Below, piece by piece: positions 24,185 to 31,843 of a stretch of 64,000 bases of DNA (within the stretch, counting starts at the first letter, position 1; each line of letters begins with the position of its first letter). The position numbers were made by a program, and so were the translations under genes. Below the pieces are notes generated by a model. The model was not told the origin of the DNA and searched no databases. It saw only the letters and a program-made list of their open reading frames with translations. The stretch spans positions 124,001-188,000 of the forward strand of contig CAKNFP010000001.1 of the NCBI GenBank assembly GCA_930633525.1. Direction: 5' to 3'. The DNA is from Hyphomicrobiales bacterium (lineage in GTDB: Bacteria > Pseudomonadota > Alphaproteobacteria > Rhizobiales > Beijerinckiaceae).

Positions 24185-24991
24185 ATGAGCGGAACCGTAT
24201 CGGCCGAGATGATCACACGCGGCGCGGAGGCCACGCTTGAAGTTCTGAAACAGGGCGAGGGCCCGCTGGTGGTCATGCTGCCGTCGCTGGGCCGCCCGGC
24301 GACGGACTTCGATCCCATCGCCGGCATCGTCGCGGAGCGCGGATATACGGTGTTGCGGCCGCAGCCCCGCGGCATCGGCCGGAGCACGTCGCCAGCCCCT
24401 TATAAAGACCTGCACGACTGTGCCGCGGATATCGCGACCGTGATCGAGGCCTTCGGCGGTGGCCCGGCCTTCGTCGCCGGACATGCGTTTGGCAACCGGG
24501 TCACGCGCATGCTGGCAACGGATCGGCCGGATCTGATCAGCGGCATATCGATCATCGCGGCCAATGTCGGTATCGCGCCCAGTGGTCCAAAGATGCGCGC
24601 CGCCATTCGGGCAAGCGCCAATGCCGACCTGCCGGACGACGAGCGGCTCGAGGCGCTGCGTTTTGCATTTTTCGCGCCCGGCAACGATCCGACGGGCTGG
24701 CTGAAGGATTGGTACCCGGAGGTGCTGGCGGCCCAGCGCCACGCCGGCGACCAGACGCCGCGTAGCGAGGACTATGCCGGCGGCACGGGGCCGTTGCTCT
24801 ATCTGCAGCCGGACACTGATCCGCTCGCCCATGTCGAGGATGCCGAAATTTTCAAGAGGGAGCTGGGCGATCGCGTGACCGTCGTTGTCATTCCCCATGC
24901 CAGCCATGCGGCCTTGCCCGAGCAACCGGATTTCATCGCCGCGCAATTGCTCTCCTTCATGGAGCGCGTCCATCCTGCGAGGGCGGCATGA
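24185..24991 (+). CDS. Alpha/beta-hydrolase-fold protein with Ala at the nucleophile position
   Basis: The 268-residue protein has the alpha/beta-hydrolase core: the oxyanion region MLPSLGRPATDF, the RPQPRGIGRS turn and the C-terminal HASHAALPEQPDF with the expected catalytic His. The nucleophile elbow reads AGHAFGN, so A101 stands where Ser, Cys or Asp normally sits. Hydrolysis through an acyl-enzyme is therefore not expected; lyase, cofactor-free or binding roles are possible. The start at 24185 follows GGGAGA; the ATG at 24167 that overlaps the AbrB-family stop is an alternative. The stop overlaps the next hydrolase gene (ATGA). Confidence 0.88.
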   Translation: MSGTVSAEMITRGAEATLEVLKQGEGPLVVMLPSLGRPATDFDPIAGIVAERGYTVLRPQPRGIGRSTSPAPYKDLHDCAADIATVIEAFGGGPAFVAGHAFGNRVTRMLATDRPDLISGISIIAANVGIAPSGPKMRAAIRASANADLPDDERLEALRFAFFAPGNDPTGWLKDWYPEVLAAQRHAGDQTPRSEDYAGGTGPLLYLQPDTDPLAHVEDAEIFKRELGDRVTVVVIPHASHAALPEQPDFIAAQLLSFMERVHPARAA

Positions 24992-25791
24992 CGGAGCTGC
25001 ACTGGACTGAACGCGACGGCGTCAGCCTCCATTACAAGCTGTCGGGATCCGGCAGGAGCCTCGTGCTGATCCACGAGCTTTCCGGGACGTCGGACAGCTG
25101 GGACGAGGTCCTGAAGCGGCTAGGCGGCGGCTACCGCGTGCTGCGCGCGGACCAGCGTGGCGCGGGGCTTTCCGAAAAAGTCCGGCAGCCTTTCGATGTC
25201 GCCGCGATGGCGCAGGATACCCTTGCCGCGATCACGGCTGCCGGCCTGGAAGCGCCCTACACGATTGCCGGTATAGCCTCCGGCGCGGCGATCGCCGTCG
25301 AGCTGGCTGCCATGCTGGGCGGTGACGTCGAGCAGCTTCTGCTGTGCTCGCCGGCGCTGAAGGCCAATCCCGACAGGCGCGACTACCTTCTGCAGCGCGG
25401 CGCGAAGGCTTGTCGGGAAGGTATGCGGTCGGTGATCGATGTTGTGTTCGAGCGCTCCTATCCGGAGGATATGATCGCGGATCGAGCCGTCTATGACGAA
25501 TACCGCTCCCGGTTCCTTGCCATCGACCCGTTCTGCTATGAACAGGCAAACGCCATGCTGGCCAACGTCGACGCCACGGTGGCGAAATCGAAGCTCAACT
25601 GCCCGGTGTTGGTGCTCGCTGGAACGCGTGACCTGCTGCGTCCGGTCGATCATGTGCGTGCCGACGTCGCCGGTATTGCTCACTGTGACCTGCGTGTCGT
25701 CGAAAGCGGTCACATCATGATCCTGCAGGCGCCGGAAGCGGTGGCCGGCGCCCTGCGCGACCTTCACCAGTCGAGGGGTGCGAAGGCGTAA
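24988..25791 (+). CDS. Second alpha/beta-hydrolase-fold protein with Ala at the nucleophile position
   Basis: The 267-residue protein starts with the common WTERDGVSLHYKLSGSG and has HELSGTSDSW, ADQRGAGLSEKV, GTRDLLRP (acid) and ESGHIMILQAPE (His). The elbow is AGIASGA, which puts A97 at the nucleophile position of G-x-Nu-x-G, with S98 one residue late. It thus keeps the Asp-His pair but not the nucleophile, as does the protein encoded just upstream. It ends in convergence with the metallo-beta-lactamase-fold gene, overlapping it by 28 bp. Confidence 0.9.
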   Translation: MTELHWTERDGVSLHYKLSGSGRSLVLIHELSGTSDSWDEVLKRLGGGYRVLRADQRGAGLSEKVRQPFDVAAMAQDTLAAITAAGLEAPYTIAGIASGAAIAVELAAMLGGDVEQLLLCSPALKANPDRRDYLLQRGAKACREGMRSVIDVVFERSYPEDMIADRAVYDEYRSRFLAIDPFCYEQANAMLANVDATVAKSKLNCPVLVLAGTRDLLRPVDHVRADVAGIAHCDLRVVESGHIMILQAPEAVAGALRDLHQSRGAKA

Positions 25792-26651
25792 TCGTCGCCG
25801 CGTCGCTCAACAAGCCCGCGGTAGGGCCATCCGAAATGCATCGGCATGACGATGGCCCGGCTGCGCGCCGCCCGCGCCAGGAACGCCGCCCGCGTCTGCC
25901 GGGCGCGCTCGGGCCAGATGCAGTAGCGCGTGTTGAGCTCCGGAAAGCGAATCTGGAGCGGGCTATGCATGATGTCGGCTGCAAAGACGGCGCTTCCGCC
26001 CGAGCCGTCGGTCAGCCATAGCGCGACTTGCCCGGGCGTGTGGCCGGCTGCATCCTCGACGCTGAACCGGTCGAGCAGCAGATCGCCCGGCTCGAAGAGA
26101 TCGACAAGCCCGGCATCGATGAGCGGGACCACGCTGTCAGCCCAGGCACCGCTGTTGATGCCCGTGTCGCCCCCCTCGTAGCGCTCGCGCACATGGTCGA
26201 ATTCCACACGCGGAATATGGTGGCGCGCATTGGGAAAAGCGGGTCGCCAGGCATCGTCCCGCATAATGGTGCATCCGCCGACGTGGTCGGCATGCAGGTG
26301 GGTCAGGATGACGTCCGTGACGCTGTCCGCGGTCGCGCCCGCCGCCGCGAGCCAAGCCGGGGCGAGCGTGTTCAGCCTATTCTGGCGTTCTGCGGGGCGG
26401 GTCTTTCCGTTGCCGATACCGGGGTCGATGAGCACGGTCGTCGTGCCGAATTGCACGATCCAGATCTGAATCGTGACGACCAGTCGATCGATCGACGGCT
26501 GATAGTGATGAGGAGCGAGCCAGCCGGCTTCACCATCGAGTGCGGCCGCTGGCAGATCGGGAAAAAGGAAAGCCGGATCATGGGTCGGCCCGGACATCTC
26601 CAGGACGCGCGTGATGCGGAGGTCGCCGAATTGGCAAGACTGACATAGCAT
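25764..26651 (-). CDS. Metallo-beta-lactamase-fold hydrolase
   Basis: The 295-residue protein has the HLHADHVGG zinc motif at about residue 110, the downstream His in GHTPGQ, the bridging Asp in FAADIMHS and the last His in MPMHFGWP. All ligands for a two-metal site are therefore present. It resembles the lactonase/quorum-quenching-like or N-acyl hydrolase branch without signal peptide. A lactone or ester intermediate of the neighbouring pathway is a possible substrate. It is downstream of a terminator that ends the TTT operon, so it likely has its own promoter. Confidence 0.93.
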   Translation of the reverse strand: MLCQSCQFGDLRITRVLEMSGPTHDPAFLFPDLPAAALDGEAGWLAPHHYQPSIDRLVVTIQIWIVQFGTTTVLIDPGIGNGKTRPAERQNRLNTLAPAWLAAAGATADSVTDVILTHLHADHVGGCTIMRDDAWRPAFPNARHHIPRVEFDHVRERYEGGDTGINSGAWADSVVPLIDAGLVDLFEPGDLLLDRFSVEDAAGHTPGQVALWLTDGSGGSAVFAADIMHSPLQIRFPELNTRYCIWPERARQTRAAFLARAARSRAIVMPMHFGWPYRGLVERRGDDYAFAPLDW

Positions 26652-26671
26652 TTCCGTCTCCCCATGAAGGA

Positions 26672-26709
26672 TAAAGAAAAGCAGCCAGTCCCATCGCGGG
26701 GCTGGCTGC
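26672..26709 (-). terminator. Rho-independent terminator after the TTT operon
   Basis: On the minus strand a stem of GCAGCCAG/CTGGCTGC extended by CCC/GGG (26681-26709) is followed by TTTTCTTTAT. It lies 21 bp after the stop of the Bug-family gene and before the metallo-beta-lactamase-fold gene. Confidence 0.8.
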
Positions 26710-26729
26710 TGATAGTGGACCAGAAAATC

Positions 26730-27713
26730 TCAGCGCGCGACGAGCTTGATACCGGCTTTCTCAAGGATACCCTTCAGCTGCGCGGTGTATTCGGTGATGA
26801 ACTTCAAGGTTTCCTCGGGAGTCGTGAAGGCAGCCTCGAAGCCATTTTCGACAACGTAGTCTTTCCATTCCTGCGTCTCGGTCGCCTTCCGGATCAGGTC
26901 GCTGTAGTACGCGACGACTTCCTTCGGTGTGCCGGGCGGCGCGACGATGCCGCGGATCTGCGGCAGATTCGGAATGTTGAAGCCCGCCTCCTGGAGCGTC
27001 GGAACATCCGGGAAGCTCGGTAGCCGCTTGTCTGCCACGGCAGCGATCACGCGCATCGCGCCACTGCGGACCTGAGAGGTTGCTTCACCGGGCTCCACGA
27101 TCATCATGTTGACGTGGCCACCGAGCAGCGCTGAAAGCCGCTCCCCACCCGATGGGAACGAGATGAACTGCCAGTCCGCGCCGGTCACGCCCATCAACAG
27201 CTGGCGCAAGACGTTCTCGCGCGCGAGCACCGATCCGCCCGACTGGCTGAGCTTGCCGGGCGTGGCCTTGGCGGCGTCGATGAAGTCCTGAAGCGTCTTG
27301 TATGGGGCGTCTGCCTTGACGGCGATAAGGCCCGGCTCACGGATAACCAGAGCGACAGGCGTCATGCTGGTCAACGGGTTCGTCGCTTCGGCCGAAACAA
27401 GCGGGTCCGTGATCCAGATGTTTGTGAATACGCCCAGCGTGTTTTCGTTGCCGGCCTTGCTCGCCAGATAGGCGGCTGCGGTCGTGCTGCCACCGCCGGG
27501 CTTGTTGGCGACCTGGATCCGAACGGGAGAGAGCTTGTTCTTATCGATGACCGAGATCAAGGCGCGGGCGAAAACGTCATTGCCCGATCCGGGGCCGGCA
27601 TGGACCGCGATTTCCAGCGGGCGCTTGGGCGTAAACTGTGCCTGTGCCGTGGACATGGGGGCGAGTGTCATGGTGGCCACGAACGCCGTGGCCAGCAAGG
27701 CAGAGAGTTTCAT
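26730..27713 (-). CDS. Bug-family periplasmic binding protein of a tripartite tricarboxylate transporter
   Basis: The 327-residue protein has a Sec signal peptide (MKLSALLATAFVATMTLAPM, cut near AQA) and the TctC/Bug pattern: RPLEIAVHAGPGSGNDVFAR, NKPGGGSTTAAAYLA, VGVTGADWQFISFPSGGE-like segment and LPSFPDVPTLQEAGF. Bug proteins bind carboxylates such as citrate, tartrate, terephthalate or nicotinate-like acids. It is the last gene of a tctB-tctA-tctC operon ended by a terminator. The ligand cannot be read from sequence; the surrounding genes suggest a dicarboxylic acid. Confidence 0.95.
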   Translation of the reverse strand: MKLSALLATAFVATMTLAPMSTAQAQFTPKRPLEIAVHAGPGSGNDVFARALISVIDKNKLSPVRIQVANKPGGGSTTAAAYLASKAGNENTLGVFTNIWITDPLVSAEATNPLTSMTPVALVIREPGLIAVKADAPYKTLQDFIDAAKATPGKLSQSGGSVLARENVLRQLLMGVTGADWQFISFPSGGERLSALLGGHVNMMIVEPGEATSQVRSGAMRVIAAVADKRLPSFPDVPTLQEAGFNIPNLPQIRGIVAPPGTPKEVVAYYSDLIRKATETQEWKDYVVENGFEAAFTTPEETLKFITEYTAQLKGILEKAGIKLVAR

Positions 27714-27745
27714 GCGTTCCTCCTATGGACGATTGTTGGTTTGCT

Positions 27746-29257
27746 TCAGGCGCCTTCGCTAATCGCGCGGACGCGCGCGCGATTGAACCAGCTGACCAGT
27801 GGCAACAGCAGGATGACGACTGCCGCTATCAGCAGGACCAGCGAGATGGGACGCTGGAAGAAGGTTGTGAGGTCGCCCTGCGACATCATCAGCGATTGGC
27901 GCAGCGCACGCTCCATGGCGTCGCCCAGCACGAAGCCGAGAATGAGCGGCGCGCTCGGGAAGCCCGTCTTGGCCATCAGGAAGCCGAGCAGACCGAATGC
28001 CGCGAGCAGCTCGACGTCGAAGATGCGTTCCGAGACGCTGTAGGCCCCGATGATGGACAGGCCGAAGATGACGGGAAACAGGATCCACGTCGGCACGCGC
28101 AAGAGCTGAGCGAAGAGCGGAACGAGCGGCAGGTTGAGAAGAAGCAGGACCACGTTGCCGACATACATCGAGGCGACGAGACCCCAAAAGATATCCGGTG
28201 ATTCCGTGATCATCAGCGGGCCGGGACGGATGCCCCAGAGAACGAGCGCCGACAACAGGATGGCGGTGGTGCCGCCGCCCGGAATGCCGAGCGTCAGCAG
28301 TGGGACGAGTGCGCCGCCGGTATCCGCGTTATTCGCGCCTTCCGGTGCTGCAAGCCCTTCCGGCGCCCCCTTGCCAAACATCTCCTTGCGCTTCGAGACA
28401 GCCTTCTCGATGCCGTAGGCGATGAAGGAGGCGATCGCCGACCCCGCGCCCGGCAGCACGCCGATGATGAAGCCGGTGAATGAGCCGTTCACGAATGCGA
28501 AGCGCGACGCCTTCAGTTCCTCACGGCTTGGCAGGAGATTGCGGAAGCCCTTCGGCACCGGGATCAGCGTGCCTTCCTGCCTGTGCTGGATGGTGGTCAG
28601 GATTTCCGCGATGGCAAAGACACCGATGGCGATCACGACGAAGTCGAGCCCGCCGAGAAGTTCACTGCGGCCAAAGGTGAAGCGTGACTGCGCGGAGAAA
28701 AGATCGATACCCACGGTGGATATCCATAGGCCGACCAGCAGCGCCAGCAGTCCCTTGAGCAGCGAGGCGCCCGAAAGCAGGACGACGAGCGAGAGGCCGA
28801 AGGCCATCAACGCGAAATATTCAGGCGCCGAGAAGGACAGGGCGAAGCGGGCGACCGCGGGGGCGACGAGCGTCAAAAGCACGATACCAACCGTGCCCGC
28901 GATGAAGGACGCGATCGCCGCGATGCCGAGCGCCGCGCCGGCGCGGCCGTTGCGCGCCATCTGGTAGCCGTCGATGCAGGATACGACGGAGCTCGACTCG
29001 CCCGGCATGTTGAGCAGGATCGACGTCGTCGAGCCACCGTACTTGGCGCCGTAATAGATGCCCGTCAGCATGATGATGCCGCCGGCAGGGTCCATGTTCA
29101 GCGTCAGAGGCATCAGGATTGCGATCGTCGCCGCTGGCCCGAGGCCGGGTAGAATTCCGACGACGGTCCCGAGAAAGCACCCGACGAAGCACCAGAGCAG
29201 GTTCTGCGGCACCAGAGCGATGCCGAAGCCATGGGCGAGCCCGTTGATAATGTCCAT
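27746..29257 (-). CDS. tctA: TctA-family large membrane subunit of a tripartite tricarboxylate transporter
   Basis: The 503-residue protein has about twelve membrane helices and typical TctA motifs: FLGTVVGILPGLGPAATIAI and the second-half PLLTLGIPGGGTTAILL, plus GSTTSILLNMPGE. The start at 29257 lies 2 bp after the TctB stop; longer frames upstream run through the TctB gene. It is the proton- or sodium-coupled channel that takes substrate from the Bug protein. Confidence 0.96.
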   Translation of the reverse strand: MDIINGLAHGFGIALVPQNLLWCFVGCFLGTVVGILPGLGPAATIAILMPLTLNMDPAGGIIMLTGIYYGAKYGGSTTSILLNMPGESSSVVSCIDGYQMARNGRAGAALGIAAIASFIAGTVGIVLLTLVAPAVARFALSFSAPEYFALMAFGLSLVVLLSGASLLKGLLALLVGLWISTVGIDLFSAQSRFTFGRSELLGGLDFVVIAIGVFAIAEILTTIQHRQEGTLIPVPKGFRNLLPSREELKASRFAFVNGSFTGFIIGVLPGAGSAIASFIAYGIEKAVSKRKEMFGKGAPEGLAAPEGANNADTGGALVPLLTLGIPGGGTTAILLSALVLWGIRPGPLMITESPDIFWGLVASMYVGNVVLLLLNLPLVPLFAQLLRVPTWILFPVIFGLSIIGAYSVSERIFDVELLAAFGLLGFLMAKTGFPSAPLILGFVLGDAMERALRQSLMMSQGDLTTFFQRPISLVLLIAAVVILLLPLVSWFNRARVRAISEGA

Positions 29258-29259
29258 GA

Positions 29260-29733
29260 TTAGATACCTAGCGCGCCGATGGGCAGATCGAGCTGCAACA
29301 AGACGACAAATATGAGCTTGAACACCGCAGTAATCGCCACAGATGCCACGATCGCTCGGAGCAGCGACTGCCGGAAGACGACGTGGATCAGGCAAAAGCA
29401 AAGCAGGGTGAAGGCGATGACGAAGCCGAGATAGGGCATGAAAGCCGTCGCGACGACAAACGCGAGCCAAGTAACGATGGCGCGGCCAACGCCCCGCCAA
29501 TCGATCGGCTCATGCGCCTCGCCGACGCCTCGGAAGAGAGCGCAGCCGACAAGCCCTAACGACAACACCACAATACAGATGCCGTACCACAGGGGGAAAA
29601 AACCAGGTCCCGGCCCGTTTGTGGTCATATAGTCCCAGGTGGAAGCCTTTGAGATTATGTAGGTCCCTAAGGCCGCCAAGAGAGCGCCGGAAACGATATC
29701 CCCGTCGCGAACGATACTGCCAAGTCGTGACAT
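29260..29733 (-). CDS. tctB: TctB-family small membrane subunit of a tripartite tricarboxylate transporter
   Basis: The 157-residue protein has four predicted membrane helices, beginning with GDIVSGALLAALGTYIISKA and the TNGPGPGFFPLWYGI motif that marks TctB. It is the first gene of the transporter operon, divergent from the GntR regulator at 29957. The 223-bp gap between them holds a palindrome and several TTATG/TATGCA elements. Confidence 0.94.
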   Translation of the reverse strand: MSRLGSIVRDGDIVSGALLAALGTYIISKASTWDYMTTNGPGPGFFPLWYGICIVVLSLGLVGCALFRGVGEAHEPIDWRGVGRAIVTWLAFVVATAFMPYLGFVIAFTLLCFCLIHVVFRQSLLRAIVASVAITAVFKLIFVVLLQLDLPIGALGI

Positions 29734-29813
29734 AAAGGGCGTTCCCCTGAATATTATGCACTTTATGGTCGCAATTTATGCATCGTTGTCCTTTGCGTCA
29801 ACATAAATCGAAT

Positions 29814-29827
29814 TCTTGTATGCAAGA
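29814..29827. promoter_or_regulatory. Palindrome TCTTG-TATG-CAAGA, candidate GntR operator
   Basis: Perfect 5-bp arms flank TATG, giving the core GTATGCAA. It lies in the divergent region between tctB and the GntR gene. TTATGCA elements also occur at 29754-29760 and 29776-29782 closer to tctB. The same 8-mer occurs, inverted, at 22453-22460. Confidence 0.5.
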
Positions 29828-29956
29828 TGACCTGTTTCGTATTGCACGCGGCGCGCAGCGGGGTTAAATCAGGATGCACTGCGTTTGTGTGCTGTCATCA
29901 TGCGCGGACAGGTTTATGCGTCGTACGCAATGGTGCCGGGACGGAGCGAAGGTTGA

Positions 29957-30637
29957 ATGGAAGTAGCGCCGAATTCGCGGAACAGGCTGCGTAACAAGAT
30001 CGAGGAGGATATCGTCAACGGCGTATTCCTCCCCGGGCAGCGCATGGATGAGGTGTCGGTCGCGGAGCGGTTCGGTGTCTCGCGAACGCCGGTACGTGAG
30101 GCGTTGATGCAACTGGCTTCAATCGGGCTGGTGGAAATTCGCCCGCGCCGTGGCGCCATCGTCGCGCAGATAGGGCCAGAGCGCCTCGTCCAGATGTTCG
30201 AGGTGATGGCTGAATATGAAAGCATGGCCGGCCGTCTGGCTGCGCGCAGATACACGGATGCCGACCGGGAGGCGATCTCGATACGCCACGCGGCCTGTGC
30301 CGATGCCGTGGCACGCGATGACTCCGTGACATACTATGAAGAGAACGAGGCTTTCCACTTCGCCATCTATGCGGCGAGCCACAACGATTTCCTGATTGAA
30401 CAGGCCACCGCGCTGCACAGGCGCTTGAAGCCTTACCGCCGCCGCCGCCAGCGCTTTCGCAAACGCATGCACGTCTCCTTCGCCGAACACGAGCGGATCG
30501 TGGAAGCCATTTTCGCGATGGATGGCGAGCGGGCATCCGGCCTGTTGCGCTCCCACATCATCATGCAGGGCGAGCAATTCAACGACTTCATCGCATCGCT
30601 GCAGCTCGACGATATGGGCGACCCGGCAGGTCGCTGA
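29957..30637 (+). CDS. GntR-family transcriptional regulator, FCD subgroup
   Basis: The 226-residue protein has the winged helix (IVNGVFLPGQRMDEVSVAER then FGVSRTPVREALMQL) and a helical FCD domain with metal/ligand positions in ENEAFHFAIYAASHN and HVSFAEHERIVEAIF. It is divergent from the TTT operon and converges with the ICL/PEP-mutase-family gene, ending 1 bp before it. It is the likely regulator of carboxylate uptake and probably of the flanking catabolic genes. Confidence 0.94.
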   Translation: MEVAPNSRNRLRNKIEEDIVNGVFLPGQRMDEVSVAERFGVSRTPVREALMQLASIGLVEIRPRRGAIVAQIGPERLVQMFEVMAEYESMAGRLAARRYTDADREAISIRHAACADAVARDDSVTYYEENEAFHFAIYAASHNDFLIEQATALHRRLKPYRRRRQRFRKRMHVSFAEHERIVEAIFAMDGERASGLLRSHIIMQGEQFNDFIASLQLDDMGDPAGR

Positions 30638-30638
30638 C

Positions 30639-31544
30639 TTAAGTCCTGGGGCTGTTCCGCCGCGCCAGGATGTCTGCAGCGCGATCGTCGTAGGATTTTT
30701 CTCTGGACTGGAATTCGCCCAATCTGACGAGCTCGTAGTACTCGGGCAAGGGCATGAGTTGGTCGGCGAGATCGGCCGTGCTGCCGGTCGCTGCAAGCTT
30801 GGCGATTGCCTTTCGTACGCCCTGCGCAGCCGCAAATAAGCTGATCGACGGCATCGTGACCGCCGCTACCCCGATCTCGCGCATGCCTTCCAGGCCCGCT
30901 GGATGCTCACCGGCGGCTTGCGACAGCGTGGCGAAATGCGGACCGGGTATTTCCGCCATCGAACGGGTGATCTGCTCACGCGTATCGGCACCCTGCGGTT
31001 TGGCCATGTCGACGCCGGCCTCGACGAACATCTGGCAGCGCTCGATCGCATCGTCGAGCCCTGTCAGGCTCAGGCAATCCGTGCGCGTGCCGATGAAGAA
31101 GCGCTCATCCGTCCGAGCATCGAGCGCGGCTGCAATGCGCGACAGCATGATCTCGACCGGCACGACCTGCTTTCCCGGCAAATAGCCGCAGCGGTTAGGA
31201 AAGACCTGGTCGCTGAAGAACAGACCGGCCGCCCCCGTCGCCTCGAGAGCGCGGACCGCCTTCGCAACATTATGCACGCCGCCGAAGCCGGTATCCGCGT
31301 CCACATAGACCGGGATTTCAACGGCGCCGACGATGCGGGCGTAGTGATCGACCATGTCCCGCATGTTCGACTGGCCGCCGTCAGGCTCGCCCATCATCGA
31401 GCCGATCGCCGCATAGCCTCCGGCGACGAGTGCGTGAAACCCTTCCGCCTCGATGATCCGCGCCGAAAGTCCGTCATAGGCGCCGGGCATGACCAGCAGA
31501 TCGCGGTCATCGACGAGTTCCCGGAACTTCGTGCGTCGGCTCAT
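30639..31544 (-). CDS. Isocitrate lyase/PEP mutase superfamily lyase with altered active-site loop
   Basis: The 301-residue TIM-barrel protein has PGAYDGLSARI, the metal-binding VDADTGFGG (D82, D84) and the loop SDQVFPNRCGYLPGK. Methylisocitrate lyase and relatives have EDQ and K[KR]CGH; here S111 replaces Glu, N117 replaces Lys and Y121 replaces His, while C119 is kept. The superfamily includes methylisocitrate lyase, dimethylmalate lyase and oxaloacetate decarboxylase, all acting on 2-oxo or 2-hydroxy diacids. Given the LeuCD-like hydro-lyase nearby, cleavage of a substituted malate to pyruvate and an acid is a good guess. It is divergent from the RraA-like gene. Confidence 0.92.
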   Translation of the reverse strand: MSRRTKFRELVDDRDLLVMPGAYDGLSARIIEAEGFHALVAGGYAAIGSMMGEPDGGQSNMRDMVDHYARIVGAVEIPVYVDADTGFGGVHNVAKAVRALEATGAAGLFFSDQVFPNRCGYLPGKQVVPVEIMLSRIAAALDARTDERFFIGTRTDCLSLTGLDDAIERCQMFVEAGVDMAKPQGADTREQITRSMAEIPGPHFATLSQAAGEHPAGLEGMREIGVAAVTMPSISLFAAAQGVRKAIAKLAATGSTADLADQLMPLPEYYELVRLGEFQSREKSYDDRAADILARRNSPRT

Positions 31545-31618
31545 GTGAAGGCTCCTGCGAAAAGACCCGTTGCTGATCGGTCCCGTTCTAGATCTCAGCC
31601 GGATTTATGTACACAAAA

Positions 31619-31662
31619 ATGCTTGCCTTGTAGACAGAAGGCGCGGTGTTGTCGGCAAGCAT
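31619..31662. promoter_or_regulatory. 9-bp inverted repeat in the lyase/RraA divergent region
   Basis: ATGCTTGCC (31619-31627) and GGCAAGCAT (31654-31662) are perfect complements 26 bp apart. GACA/TGTC-type half-sites lie between them. Position in a 299-bp divergent region suggests an operator or looped site; a leader hairpin is the alternative. Confidence 0.4.
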
Positions 31663-31843
31663 CCGGCTGCCTGCCCTCATCCGGAGATGCGACCGCAGCG
31701 CGGTGCCTATTCATCGGACATCAGACAAATTTTCGGTAAGATCGGCGTCTGACAGTGGCCTTAGGCTGCCTTCTCGCTCATTATCTCCGGCGGGAGTGAC
31801 GCCTCACAGGCATCCAATCAGATCACGCAAGCCGGAGAAGCCG

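Noticed and set aside
30639..31544. Calling this gene methylisocitrate lyase (prpB)
   Set aside because: The EDQ and K[KR]CGH motif residues are changed and no prpC/prpD gene is nearby.
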